A model generated the notes under the pieces. The model did not search any database and was not told the origin of the DNA. It saw nothing but the letters and a program-made list of their open reading frames with translations. Shown here piece after piece: positions 25,167 through 34,420 of a stretch of DNA of 64,000 nucleotides. The DNA is from Desulfovibrio sp. JC022. GTDB taxonomy: Bacteria; Desulfobacterota; Desulfovibrionia; Desulfovibrionales; Desulfovibrionaceae. The stretch lies in NCBI RefSeq assembly GCF_010470665.1, contig NZ_VOPZ01000002.1, positions 150 to 64,149 on the forward strand, read 5' to 3'. Within the stretch, counting starts at the first letter, position 1, and every line of letters starts with the position of its first letter. The position numbers and the translations under genes were made by a program.

Positions 25167-26861
25167 TTACATCTCAACCTTAAAAGGCCAAGCCATAATA
25201 CCGCCTTCCATGACTTTGACGTTGGTCCAGCCGTTTGCTTCAAGTACCCGCTGAGCCTCATAACCGCGCATGGAAATCTTGCAGAAGGTGATGATTTCGG
25301 CATCCTTGTCCTGCGGCAGCTTATCAAGTTCACTGCGCAGCTTGCCGAGCGGGATGAGATTTTCACCCACGTTAAGACACATTTCCTCGAACTCATTAGG
25401 TGCACGCACATCCAGAATGAACGGTTTTTCACCGGCATCCAGCTTCTGCTTCACTTCGGCATTGCTAATCCCGGTCATCTGTCCGGCCATCTTGTTATCA
25501 AGGATGTGTGATGTGGTGATAAAATGGTCAATTGCCAGAGAAAACGGCGGCGCATACGGCAGATCAGCCATGCCGATTTCATAAATTGTGTTGCCGTTCA
25601 TGACAGCCATGGCTGCTTCGGCCAGCTGGCGGTTAACCTCACCGGGACCTACGCACTGAAAACCAAGTACACGTCCGGTATTCGCATCGGCAATCATCTT
25701 GGAAACCAGAAGCTTGGCGCCCATGAAACCGGGTTTATCCGGGCTGGCATTGGTGGCGGTGATAACCTCGTACCCTTCAGCTTTGGCACGCTGTTCTGAA
25801 AGTCCGGTAGCTCCGGCACTGAGATCGAAGACCTTGCAAATGCCGCTGTTAACCGTGCCGGGAAATTTATGTTTATCCCCGCGGGCAATGTTATCCGCAA
25901 CCACGCGGGCCTCAAGGTTGGCAAGGTCTCCGTAGGGAGCAAAAGTTTTCTTTCCGGTGATGCGGTGGTTGATTTCAACGCAGTCACCCGCAGCATAGAT
26001 ATCCGGGTCGGAACTGCGCATGAACTCATCAACCGCAATACCGCCGAAATCACCCAGTTCAATTCCGGCATCAGCCGCCAGTTTGGCATTAGGCACCACG
26101 CCGATGGCTACCACGGCCAGCTCGCAGGGTACCACGGAACCATCGTTGAGTTTAACCCCGGTAAGCTTTCCGTTTTCACCGACAAATTCAGCCACACCGT
26201 TATCAGTGTGTACAGTTACACCTTTAGAAGCCACATGCTTTTCCACCAGCTTGGCAATCTCCCAGTCAAGAAACATGAGCAGCTGGGAAAGCATTTCCAC
26301 AACATTCACATTCATACCGGACTCGGAAAGAGCCTCGCAAACCTCGATTCCAATCAGCCCACCGCCGACAATAACCGCGTCTTTAACTTCGCCGGAATCA
26401 ACCAGCTCACGCAGCTTATCCGCATCGCGCATCTCTGAAAGGGAACGCACACCTTCAAGTTCAATACCCGGAATAGGCGGACGACGCGGGGTGGCTCCGG
26501 TGCAGATGACCAGTTTGTCGTAATCAACGGTGGACTGCTCACCGCTCAGAACATCAGTGCAGGAAACGCATTTATTCTGACGATCAATGGCTGTGACCTC
26601 AGTGTTGACCTTGGCGTTCACACCTTTGGCAGCGGCAAAAAAGCCTTCATCGCGCACCACCCCGGTGGGCGTGGCAAGCAGAGCGTTACGCTCATTAAAA
26701 TTACCGCCGATGTAGTACGGATAACCGCAGGAAGCCATGGAAAGTTCCGGTGCTTTCTGAAGCAGGGTAACCTGTGCCCCGGCATCAAGACGTTTGGAAC
26801 GGGCCGCGGCTTTCGGTCCGGCAGCTGAACCGCCGATTACGACTATTTTTCTGGCACTCAT
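25167..26861 (-). CDS. CoA-disulfide reductase-like flavoprotein with C-terminal rhodanese
   Basis: 564 aa. Residues 1-440 are a pyridine-nucleotide disulfide oxidoreductase: FAD motif VVIGGSAAGPKAA, single redox cysteine in MASCGYPYYIGG, NADH motif VIVGGGLIGIEV, and IYAAGDCVE. The last ~100 residues are a rhodanese domain with active cysteine in IITFCKISMRG. Members of this family reduce CoA disulfide or CoA persulfide, or act as NADH oxidases or polysulfide reductases; the rhodanese tail favours sulfane-sulfur chemistry, fitting a sulfur metaboliser. GGAGAAAC precedes the ATG. Confidence 0.9.
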   Translation of the reverse strand: MSARKIVVIGGSAAGPKAAARSKRLDAGAQVTLLQKAPELSMASCGYPYYIGGNFNERNALLATPTGVVRDEGFFAAAKGVNAKVNTEVTAIDRQNKCVSCTDVLSGEQSTVDYDKLVICTGATPRRPPIPGIELEGVRSLSEMRDADKLRELVDSGEVKDAVIVGGGLIGIEVCEALSESGMNVNVVEMLSQLLMFLDWEIAKLVEKHVASKGVTVHTDNGVAEFVGENGKLTGVKLNDGSVVPCELAVVAIGVVPNAKLAADAGIELGDFGGIAVDEFMRSSDPDIYAAGDCVEINHRITGKKTFAPYGDLANLEARVVADNIARGDKHKFPGTVNSGICKVFDLSAGATGLSEQRAKAEGYEVITATNASPDKPGFMGAKLLVSKMIADANTGRVLGFQCVGPGEVNRQLAEAAMAVMNGNTIYEIGMADLPYAPPFSLAIDHFITTSHILDNKMAGQMTGISNAEVKQKLDAGEKPFILDVRAPNEFEEMCLNVGENLIPLGKLRSELDKLPQDKDAEIITFCKISMRGYEAQRVLEANGWTNVKVMEGGIMAWPFKVEM

Positions 26862-27165
26862 ATGTTTCTCCTTTTCGCATTAATTGAATCATGGATTGGC
26901 TTGAACAGAACCTACCCTTCCTCAAACATAACGCATTGATCCAGATCAACAGAAACCGTTTATTTTAAAACAAAGTGGCACATGACCTAACCCTTTTTTA
27001 AAAATATATTCCGCAAAATTTCAGCAACTTGCTCAACTCAGAACACAAAAAACATACTTTTTTAGTATAATTTTGTAAAATCTGGATTAAACCAGCCCGC
27101 AAAACCATCCGTAACGACCTGAAGATAAACATATTTTGCAAAAAGCAACCACTTACTCGCCTCAC

Positions 27166-27194
27166 TTGACATAATTCCATACCGTCATTATCTG
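27166..27194 (+). promoter_or_regulatory. Sigma-70 promoter of fbpABC
   Basis: A perfect -35 TTGACA (27166-27171) and TATCTG (27189-27194) are 17 nt apart. The start point would fall at the Fur-like box just downstream. Confidence 0.65.
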
Positions 27195-27197
27195 TTA

Positions 27198-27214
27198 TTG
27201 AAATTCAATTTCAA
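27198..27214. promoter_or_regulatory. Fur-box-like operator
   Basis: TTGAAATTCAATTTCAA is a perfect 8-1-8 palindrome. It matches the style of Desulfovibrio Fur sites (TGAAAAT-N-ATTTTCA as I recall it) and covers the predicted transcription start of the ferric-iron operon, a position suited to repression by Fur with iron. Confidence 0.7.
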
Positions 27215-27246
27215 AGTCACAACAAAACCATTTAGGGAGAGAAATA

Positions 27247-28248
27247 ATGAAAAAACTGATTACCTTTGCTATCACAGCAATTATGGTCACGGCATGGTCC
27301 GCAGCAGCATTTGCTTCTGAAGTAGTAGTCTACTCAGCACGCAAAGAGCATCTCATCAAACCTCTTTTTGAGGCTTACACAGCTGAAACCGGAGTTAAGG
27401 TCAAATACATTACCGGAAAAGCCGGTGCCCTGCTCGAACGCATCAAGGCAGAAGGCGCAAACACCCCGGCGGACCTCTTTATCACTGTTGATGCAGGCAA
27501 TCTCTGGCATGCAGCCAGCGAAGGCGTGCTGGCCCCGGTAAAATCCGCAATCCTTGAAAAGAACATACCCGCCCACCTGCGTGATCCTGAAAACCGCTGG
27601 GCCGGACTTTCCGTGCGTGCACGTACAATCGTTTACAACAAAAACAAGGTAACTCCAGAAGAACTCAGCACCTACGAAGCCCTCAGTGATGCCAAGTGGA
27701 AAGGCCGCCTCTTGCTCAGAACTTCCAAAAAGGTATACAATCAGTCCCTCGTGGCGTCCTTCATTGCTGAAAAAGGTGAAGCTGAAACCGAAGGAATCGT
27801 TAAGTCATGGGTAAACAACATGCCTGTTGCGCCTTTCTCCAGCGACACCAAAACCCTTGAAGCTGTTGTGGCCGGCGTGGGCGATGTGGCAGTGGTCAAC
27901 ACCTATTACTTCGGTCGGTTGCTCAAAAAGAACCCCGACCTGCCCCTCACAATCTTCTGGCCCAACCAGAAAACCAGCGGCGTGCATATGAACGTTTCCG
28001 GTGCAGGCGTTACCGCCCATGCCAAGCATAAAGAAGAAGCCCTTAAACTTCTTGAATGGCTTTCCTCTGAAAAAGCACAGGGCAAGTTCGCTTCCCTGAA
28101 TATGGAATATCCCGTTAACCCCGAAGTTAAGCCCGATCCGGTTGTTGCCGCGTGGGGAGAATTCAAAGGTAATCCCATGAACGTCTCCAAATACGGTGAA
28201 TATCAGGCTGAAGCAATCAAACTCATGGATCGCGCCGGATACAAATAA
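27247..28248 (+). CDS. fbpA: Ferric iron ABC transporter, periplasmic binding protein
   Basis: 333 aa with a signal peptide (KKLITFAITAIMVTA, cleavage near AFASE). It is of the FbpA/FutA type: the mature start VVVYSARKEHLI and the adjacent tyrosine pair in VVNTYYFGRLL, which coordinates iron in this family. It delivers Fe(III) to FbpB. GGGAGAGAAATA precedes the ATG. It is the first gene of the operon and should be repressed by Fur when iron is plentiful. Confidence 0.92.
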   Translation: MKKLITFAITAIMVTAWSAAAFASEVVVYSARKEHLIKPLFEAYTAETGVKVKYITGKAGALLERIKAEGANTPADLFITVDAGNLWHAASEGVLAPVKSAILEKNIPAHLRDPENRWAGLSVRARTIVYNKNKVTPEELSTYEALSDAKWKGRLLLRTSKKVYNQSLVASFIAEKGEAETEGIVKSWVNNMPVAPFSSDTKTLEAVVAGVGDVAVVNTYYFGRLLKKNPDLPLTIFWPNQKTSGVHMNVSGAGVTAHAKHKEEALKLLEWLSSEKAQGKFASLNMEYPVNPEVKPDPVVAAWGEFKGNPMNVSKYGEYQAEAIKLMDRAGYK

Positions 28249-28253
28249 AAAAA

Positions 28254-29915
28254 ATGGCTCAAGAAATTACTCACAATCCCGCCGGGGGAATACCTCCAGC
28301 CCCCCGGCGGACGAATATTCGCATCAAGTCTCCGGCATGGTTTGCCCTTGCCGGAGCACTTGCGCTTGTGGCCGCAGCTCCGTTGCTGGTCATTCTCAGC
28401 TTTCTGCTTTCACCCGATCAGGAAATCTGGTCCCATCTGGCTGAAAACGTGCTGGGAACTTTAGCTGTAAACACAGCCCTGTTGTTGACATGCATCATTC
28501 CCCTGACCGCCATCAGCGGGGTAGGGCTTGGCTGGCTGACCGGAGCCTGTGAATTTCCCGGACGTAAGTTTTTCTCATGGGCACTTGTGCTTCCCTTTGC
28601 CATCCCGCCGTATGTTTTTGCCTTTGTTTATCTTGGGATTTTCGACTTCATGGGACCGGTGCAATCATTCATCAGATCTGTTTTTCCATCCATGGGATTC
28701 ATTGACATCCGCAACTTCGGCGGGGTTTCGCTGATCCTGTCCCTTGCATTCTACCCATACGTCTACCTCATGAGCCGCAGCGCGTTCATGACTCAGGGAC
28801 GCACTGCCATTGAAGCGGCCCGGACTCTGGGCCATTCTCCGGCAAAAGCATTTTTCAAAATAGCCCTGCCCATGGCCCGCCCGTTTATTGCCGCCGGGTT
28901 GGTCTTGGTCTGTATGGAGAGCCTCGCGGATTTCGGGGCGGTTTCCATCTTCAATTACGACACTTTCACCAACGCCATCTACAAAGCATGGTTTGGGATG
29001 TTTTCCCTTGAAAGCGCGGCCCAGCTTTCCTCAATACTTGCGATCATCGTCCTCACTGCGCTGGTAGCTGAACAAAAAATGCGCTCAAGAATGCGCTACA
29101 CAGAAGCCGGACGCAGCAATAAGACTGAACGACTAAGATTATCCGGTCCATGGAAATGGCTGGCTTTTGCAAGCTGTTCAACCATGTTCTTTCTGGCCTT
29201 TGCCCTGCCCTGCATCAAACTCATGCAATGGGGATTTGAAGCCATTGAAACTGATCTGACGAGATATATTGAGTATGGAATGAACACCTTGCTGCTGGGG
29301 ATTACCGGAGCAGCAGTCACAACAATGGCTGCGCTGGCCCTTGCCTTTGCCAAAAGAAATGATCCCGGCCCGCTTATGAACTGGTCGAGCCGCATTGCCA
29401 CCCTCGGCTATGCCTTGCCCGGAACAGTGCTTGCGGTGGGCATCTTTATCCCTGCGGCATGGCTGGACAGCACCATAGCCACATTTTTCAAACCCGCAGG
29501 CATCGACACCAGCAACATGATTCAAGGATCTCTGGGCCTGATGATTGCGGCATACGGGGTACGGTTTCTAGCTGCCGGATTCGGTGCAGTAGACAGTGCC
29601 ATCCAACGCATAACGCCCTCAATCGGGGAAGCGGCCCGTACCCTCGGGGCAACCGGGATAAGCATGCTGCGCCGGATTTACATCCCCATGCTCAGGAAAG
29701 GACTGCTCACCGGAGCGATCCTCGTGCTGGTCGATGTGATGAAAGAGATGCCCATCACCCTGATGATGCGCCCCTTCGGCTGGGACACTCTGGCGGTAAA
29801 AATTTTCGAATACACTTCCGAAGGGGAATGGGAGCTTGCGGCTGTTCCGGCTGTGCTTCTCATCCTTGTAGGATTATTTCCGGTAATACTGCTCACCAGA
29901 CAGATGGATAAATAG
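28254..29915 (+). CDS. fbpB: Ferric iron ABC transporter, fused permease
   Basis: 553-aa inner-membrane protein with two tandem BPD permease halves of about six transmembrane helices each. Both coupling EAA loops are seen (AARTLGHSPAKAFFKIALP and AARTLGATGISMLRRIYIP). It starts 5 nt after fbpA with no visible ribosome binding site, and its codons 9-19 contain a strong GC hairpin, which should lower its translation relative to fbpA. Confidence 0.92.
   Translation: MAQEITHNPAGGIPPAPRRTNIRIKSPAWFALAGALALVAAAPLLVILSFLLSPDQEIWSHLAENVLGTLAVNTALLLTCIIPLTAISGVGLGWLTGACEFPGRKFFSWALVLPFAIPPYVFAFVYLGIFDFMGPVQSFIRSVFPSMGFIDIRNFGGVSLILSLAFYPYVYLMSRSAFMTQGRTAIEAARTLGHSPAKAFFKIALPMARPFIAAGLVLVCMESLADFGAVSIFNYDTFTNAIYKAWFGMFSLESAAQLSSILAIIVLTALVAEQKMRSRMRYTEAGRSNKTERLRLSGPWKWLAFASCSTMFFLAFALPCIKLMQWGFEAIETDLTRYIEYGMNTLLLGITGAAVTTMAALALAFAKRNDPGPLMNWSSRIATLGYALPGTVLAVGIFIPAAWLDSTIATFFKPAGIDTSNMIQGSLGLMIAAYGVRFLAAGFGAVDSAIQRITPSIGEAARTLGATGISMLRRIYIPMLRKGLLTGAILVLVDVMKEMPITLMMRPFGWDTLAVKIFEYTSEGEWELAAVPAVLLILVGLFPVILLTRQMDK
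28279..28310 (+). other. Strong stem-loop in the first codons of fbpB
   Basis: CCGCCGGGGG (28279-28288) pairs perfectly with CCCCCGGCGG (28301-28310) around a 12-nt loop, 25 nt into the fbpB coding region. It can protect the fbpA 3' end and limit fbpB expression, a common need in binding-protein operons. Confidence 0.6.
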
Positions 29916-29923
29916 GAGTCACC

Positions 29924-31000
29924 ATGACTGCTCTGCTTGATGTAAGAAATATTGACAAATTTTATGACCAATTCCACGCGGTTAAGAACGTAACTTTCTC
30001 CCTTAAAGAGGGAGAGATCGGCTGTTTGCTCGGTCCCAGCGGATGTGGAAAAACCACATTGCTGAGATGCATAGCAGGCTTTGAAGATATTGCCGCAGGC
30101 TCTATCACTATCGCAGGACAACTTGTTGCCGGGAATAAGACTGCCCCCCCGGAAAAACGAAATATCGGCATGGTCTTTCAGGACTACGCTCTATTTCCTC
30201 ATCTTACGGTCAGTGAAAATATCGGGTTCGGTATAGAAGATCTGCCCTCAAACGAAAAAACCGGACGAATTTCAGAACTACTGAAAACAGTGGAGCTGGA
30301 CGGAACAGGAGCCAAGTATCCTCACGAGCTTTCAGGAGGACAGCAACAGAGGGTAGCCCTTGCACGGGCACTTGCACCGGAACCGAAACTGCTGCTTATG
30401 GACGAACCTTTCTCTAATCTTGATGTAGCCCTGCGTGAGACCCTGTCCACCGAAATCAGGGAAATTTTAAAAGCGCGTTCCATCACAGCTCTAATGGTTA
30501 CCCATAACCAGAACGAAGCTTTTGCCATGGCTGATAAGGTTGGAGTTCTATCCTGCGGAACCATGGAACAATGGGATTCTCCACATTCCATATATCATCA
30601 TCCGATTAACCCCATAGTGGCTGGTTTTGTAGGAGAAGGGGTATTCATCAACGCAACCATCGTCGAAAAGAGAAGCATACATTGTGCTTTAGGAACTCTG
30701 AAACCGGACACAACTCTAAATTTTGAACACGGAACTCAAGCAAAACTGCTTATTCGCCCGGAAGACGTAATCCACGATGACGCCAGCCCCTACCAAGCGG
30801 AAATAATGTCCAAAACATTTAGAGGGCCGAACATTATTTACACCCTAAAACTAGCTAATGGAGAGCAGGTTCTATCGCTGGTACCCAGCCACCATCAGCA
30901 TGCCGTAGGGCAACGCATCGGAATATACCAAGAGGTGGAGGACCTTGTCCTTTTTCCCGCTGACAGCAGTATTGCTGTGGGACAGCAATGCCCGACATAA
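29924..31000 (+). CDS. fbpC: Ferric iron ABC transporter, ATPase
   Basis: 358 aa. Walker A GPSGCGKTTLL, signature LSGGQQQRVALARAL, Walker B LLLMDEPFSNLD, switch VTHNQNEA. The C-terminal ~120 residues are a TOBE-type domain (LLIRPEDVI). It drives the FbpB permease. GGAG is found at good spacing before the ATG, 8 nt after the fbpB stop. Confidence 0.92.
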   Translation: MTALLDVRNIDKFYDQFHAVKNVTFSLKEGEIGCLLGPSGCGKTTLLRCIAGFEDIAAGSITIAGQLVAGNKTAPPEKRNIGMVFQDYALFPHLTVSENIGFGIEDLPSNEKTGRISELLKTVELDGTGAKYPHELSGGQQQRVALARALAPEPKLLLMDEPFSNLDVALRETLSTEIREILKARSITALMVTHNQNEAFAMADKVGVLSCGTMEQWDSPHSIYHHPINPIVAGFVGEGVFINATIVEKRSIHCALGTLKPDTTLNFEHGTQAKLLIRPEDVIHDDASPYQAEIMSKTFRGPNIIYTLKLANGEQVLSLVPSHHQHAVGQRIGIYQEVEDLVLFPADSSIAVGQQCPT

Positions 31001-31020
31001 GACGATAAATACATAAAAAA

Positions 31021-31056
31021 CGCTGCCTTCCATAACCGGAAAGCAGCATTTGACTG
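31021..31056 (+). terminator. Possible terminator of fbpABC
   Basis: GCTGCCTTCC pairs with GGAAAGCAGC with one mismatch around a short loop. The T-run that follows is weak (ATTTGACTG), so this is tentative. Confidence 0.4.
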
Positions 31057-31247
31057 ATTAAACACAAAAACAAATGGCAATCCCAATACTGAAAAAATCC
31101 TTGGTGAGGTGCTTACAGCTTCTAAAGCAGCTCAAAAAAATTTCATAATAAGTTCAATCACAACCTTATTTATTTATATTTTTAATAGACGAATCCCCAC
31201 CAGTACCGTATAGTTTACCTTAATATTTCGATACCTAAAGGTGCTAA

Positions 31248-32285
31248 GTGAATTCAAAAAAGCCCACATACGAAGAACTGGAACAGCGCGTAGCTGAACT
31301 GGAGAACCGGGAGCAGTTAAAAGCCTGTCAGGATTCCGAGCGTGCTCTTTTGGATGCAACCACAGAAGCCATATTCCTCCTTGATCCACAAGGTATTTTC
31401 GTCACCGCCAACAAAATTACAGCCCAACGGCTGAACACGACAGTTAAAAACCTGATAGGAAAGTCCTTTACAGAATTCATATCCCCGGAGCTGGCTGAAT
31501 CAAGAATGAAAGTTCTTAAGGAGACCATTAAAAACAAAAAGCCGATCCAGCTACAGGACAAAAGAGACGACCGGATTATAGACGGCAGTCTAGTACCTAT
31601 TCTTGATAATCAGGGAGAAGTCTATCGAGTCGCCGTTTTTGCACGTGATGTCACCCGCAACAAAGCCTACGAAAACGAACTTCTGCAAAATAAACATTAC
31701 ATGGACGTGCTTTTTAATTCCACGCTAAGCGGGGTAATTGTTGTAGATGCCACGGATCACATGATAGTCGATGTAAACGGCCCTGCTCTTGAAATGATGG
31801 GCCGCAATAAAGACGATGTAGTAGGTAAGGAGTGTCATAACTTTGTCTGCCCGGCAGAAAAAGGAAAGTGCCCCATTGCTGATCTGGGACAGATAGTGGA
31901 TAGATCAGAAAGAATCCTGCTTACTGTGAATTCAGGCAAACGCACTATACTGAAGACAGTTAAGACCTTAAATATTGCGAGTAAAGAATATTATATTGAA
32001 AGCTTCATTGACATAACCGACCTCAAAGAAGCCGAACAGGCAAGAGAAAAACTCATTGAAGAGCTCTCCGAAGCACTCGAAAAAGTTAAGACCCTCAGCG
32101 GACTTATGCCCATCTGTGCAAAATGCAAGAAGATACGTGATGACAAAGGCTATTGGAACAACCTCGAATCATACATAGAAAAATACTCCGAAGCATCATT
32201 CAGCCACGGGCTCTGCCCTGAATGCTCAGATGAAATGTACGGGAACCAGCAGTGGTATATAAAGGGTCGTAAAAAAAGAAAATAA
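31248..32285 (+). CDS. Two-PAS sensor protein with C-terminal cysteine module
   Basis: 345 aa, soluble. A short coiled coil (residues 5-35) leads into two PAS domains (about 38-140 and 148-262), followed by a helical linker. The C-terminal ~60 residues form a module, SGLMPICAKCKKIRDDKGYW and SFSHGLCPECSDEMY, with two CxxC pairs that could bind zinc. There is no kinase, GGDEF or HTH domain. The second PAS also has Cys-rich NFVCPAEKGKCPI. The start is a GTG with AAAGGTG upstream. It probably relays a redox or small-ligand signal to an unknown partner. Confidence 0.8.
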   Translation: MNSKKPTYEELEQRVAELENREQLKACQDSERALLDATTEAIFLLDPQGIFVTANKITAQRLNTTVKNLIGKSFTEFISPELAESRMKVLKETIKNKKPIQLQDKRDDRIIDGSLVPILDNQGEVYRVAVFARDVTRNKAYENELLQNKHYMDVLFNSTLSGVIVVDATDHMIVDVNGPALEMMGRNKDDVVGKECHNFVCPAEKGKCPIADLGQIVDRSERILLTVNSGKRTILKTVKTLNIASKEYYIESFIDITDLKEAEQAREKLIEELSEALEKVKTLSGLMPICAKCKKIRDDKGYWNNLESYIEKYSEASFSHGLCPECSDEMYGNQQWYIKGRKKRK

Positions 32286-32310
32286 GAAGACAAAACTTAA
32301 AATTTCGCAA

Positions 32311-32347
32311 AAAAACGGACACAAGCCATTAGGCCTGTGTCCGTTTA
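32311..32347. terminator. Bidirectional terminator
   Basis: A perfect 9-bp stem (ACGGACACA at 32315-32323 with TGTGTCCGT at 32336-32344) has A tracts on the left and TTTATCTTT on the right, between convergent genes. Confidence 0.8.
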
Positions 32348-32370
32348 TCTTTCAGATAAGTAAAAGGTGC

Positions 32371-32763
32371 CTAGTTAGGCAATTTGCGATGCATATTTGC
32401 CGGAGCCGGGTCAGCGATATCGCCGTAGGTTTCACGACCTTCATGGCCCGCAGGCAGATGTTCGGTCACAGGCATGCCTTCCTCATTAACAAAAAGCATG
32501 CAATGACAGTATTTATAGTCCTTCATATCCGAACAGGGGCAAAGCCATTCCCGATCAGCAACCGCCTGCTGCTTGTCCGGGTAGAACCGGCAGGGACAAA
32601 GAGGACGTTTAAGATCGTCAAGATGCATGGCCAGACCGGTAGTCACAGCTTCCGAAACATCCTTCATGGGATGCAGGTTAAGTCCGGTACGCTCGCAATA
32701 TTTCTCCACGTAATTGGAGACCAATTTTACACTTTTTTCAGTAGGCTGAGACAATGCTATCAC
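32371..32763 (-). CDS. Ferredoxin-thioredoxin reductase catalytic-type protein
   Basis: 130 aa. The cysteine pattern of the FTR catalytic subunit is complete: CPCR, then CPC, then CHC at the family spacing; these bind a 4Fe-4S cluster next to an active disulfide. Such proteins pass electrons from ferredoxin to thioredoxin-like disulfides. No FTR variable subunit or thioredoxin gene is adjacent. The start may be this GTG or a TTG at 32754, which has AAGGTG 6 nt upstream. Confidence 0.87.
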   Translation of the reverse strand: MIALSQPTEKSVKLVSNYVEKYCERTGLNLHPMKDVSEAVTTGLAMHLDDLKRPLCPCRFYPDKQQAVADREWLCPCSDMKDYKYCHCMLFVNEEGMPVTEHLPAGHEGRETYGDIADPAPANMHRKLPN

Positions 32764-32908
32764 CTTATTTCTTAATATTTATTAAACAAATTACGCATGT
32801 GGAATGCAGCAACATCCCGTAATACGCAAACAGTGATTTATTAGCATTCATCGCAATAGAATGAAAGTGATTAATTGCTGCACAAAAATCTACAATATCT
32901 ACTTCTAA

Positions 32909-33613
32909 TTACAGACTCAACAGCAAAGGCAACAATTCACTCGCCCTGCTGAGCTCCACATACTCCCGACCGCAAAGATCATCCAGACTGACAACCTCAT
33001 GCGCCCAGGTAGTATGAAACGGAATATGCACAGCACTGCCACCGATCCCTACAACCGGAAGAACATCAGATTTTACGGAATTACCGACCATAAGAAATTC
33101 CTCATGCCGAATGCTGTGTTTATGGAGAATCCGCTCATAAGCGGCCTCGTCTTTCTCAGCCAGAATTTCAATATGCTCAAAATATACGGACATTCCCGAC
33201 AGGCTGATCTTACGCTGCTGTTCAGCAACATCGCCTTTAGTAATCATGAGCAACTTGTACTCTCCGCCCAGTGCATGCAAAACACTCTCCACGCCCTCAA
33301 TATGCTCTACCGGGCTGTTTAACATATCTCTGCCCAGCTCGATAATACGCGCAATATCGGAAGCTTTAATCCTACCGTCAGCGACCTTATTAGCCGCCTC
33401 GATCATGGAAATAACGAAACTCTTCACCCCATATCCGAAAACATTGATATTGCGGGACTGGGTATGCTCCAGAAATTCAGTAAATCTTTCCGCCGGGACA
33501 TAACAGGACATCATATCCGCTATTTCCGCTTTGGCCCGGTCAAAAAAAGGCTCATTAACCCACAGAGTGTCATCAGCATCAAAGGCCACGGCCTTCACTT
33601 TTCCATGAAACAT
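32909..33613 (-). CDS. HAD-superfamily hydrolase
   Basis: 234 aa. Motif I is AVAFDADDTLW, motif II is MITKGD, and motif III/IV is MVGNSVKSDVLPV. The helical cap at residues 20-100 is of type C1. It is a phosphatase of the phosphoglycolate/pyrimidine-nucleotidase group, with unknown substrate. The start is the ATG at 33613, with AAGGAGAG upstream. Confidence 0.87.
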   Translation of the reverse strand: MFHGKVKAVAFDADDTLWVNEPFFDRAKAEIADMMSCYVPAERFTEFLEHTQSRNINVFGYGVKSFVISMIEAANKVADGRIKASDIARIIELGRDMLNSPVEHIEGVESVLHALGGEYKLLMITKGDVAEQQRKISLSGMSVYFEHIEILAEKDEAAYERILHKHSIRHEEFLMVGNSVKSDVLPVVGIGGSAVHIPFHTTWAHEVVSLDDLCGREYVELSRASELLPLLLSL

Positions 33614-33727
33614 TGTTCTCTCCTTAAGGAAAAATTTAATTACTGCCCTGCAACAAGTCAAATCCGGCAAAAAAAAGACACGGATCAGATTGAACCGTGC
33701 CTTACTGCTATGTGATGAAAAATCAGG

Positions 33728-34408
33728 CTAGATGGTCAGTGAAAGACCTATCGCTTCAGCCGGACAGACCTGCATACAGCTTCCGCACTCATCGCAACGG
33801 GAACCATCCACATAGTAAACTTCACCAGAAACGATAGCCTTAAAAGTGCAGGCTTCAAGACATTCACCGCAGGCTATACATTTATCAGGATCGATACGCG
33901 CCCCGGCTTCATTGTAGCCCTCGCCCCCGAAGGCAAAACGGGTACGCAGAACTTTGTGGTCGCGATGCTCCATTTCAAAATCAAAATCAAAAATCTCACC
34001 CTTGCCCTTATGGACACAGAAGAGCCTGATAGCGGGATACCGCTCATGATCTTCCAGCACATATTGATGAATGGGGTTCCCGGCTTCGGCTTTTTCCCGC
34101 AGTTCATCCATGGAAACTTCGCGGGCTTCCCCGGTGATTCTCAATGTGTATCCCGGAGAAAAATAGGGCTGGCCGTCCTTATTCTTCCCTTCTTTACGGC
34201 TGATGGGATAAATACCGCACATGGCAACCTGCGGGTTACCTTTAAGCTGACGGTAAAAAGGTTTCACGTCCATGGTCAGAAAATAAAGTCCTTCATCATC
34301 ACCACCGCAAAGACTGATTATACGACTGTACATAGTTTCGCCATCAAGGGTAGTGAAGGTAAGGCAACCTATTTTCTCGGCTGCTTCAGCTATATCCTTC
34401 AAAGTCAT
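33728..34408 (-). CDS. FMN split-barrel protein fused to a 2[4Fe-4S] ferredoxin domain
   Basis: 226 aa. Residues 1-150 resemble the pyridoxamine 5'-phosphate oxidase-like FMN-binding barrel (EKIGCLTFTTLDGETM; GLYFLTMDVKPFYRQL). Residues 165-226 are a bacterial ferredoxin with two clusters (CIACGECLEAC and CDECGSCMQVC). The combination suggests a small flavin/iron-sulfur electron carrier or reductase. The start is the ATG at 34408 with AGGAGGAAT upstream. An AraC regulator lies just upstream on the same strand. Confidence 0.87.
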   Translation of the reverse strand: MTLKDIAEAAEKIGCLTFTTLDGETMYSRIISLCGGDDEGLYFLTMDVKPFYRQLKGNPQVAMCGIYPISRKEGKNKDGQPYFSPGYTLRITGEAREVSMDELREKAEAGNPIHQYVLEDHERYPAIRLFCVHKGKGEIFDFDFEMEHRDHKVLRTRFAFGGEGYNEAGARIDPDKCIACGECLEACTFKAIVSGEVYYVDGSRCDECGSCMQVCPAEAIGLSLTI

Positions 34409-34420
34409 AAGATTCCTCCT

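Larger units (their letters stand above)
26862..27246. other. Intergenic control region of the iron ABC operon
   Basis: 385 nt without a gene. The last 80 nt hold the iron operon promoter and Fur-like box described separately. The AT-rich remainder presumably includes the promoter of the flavoprotein gene, but I see no clear boxes or repeats there. Confidence 0.5.
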
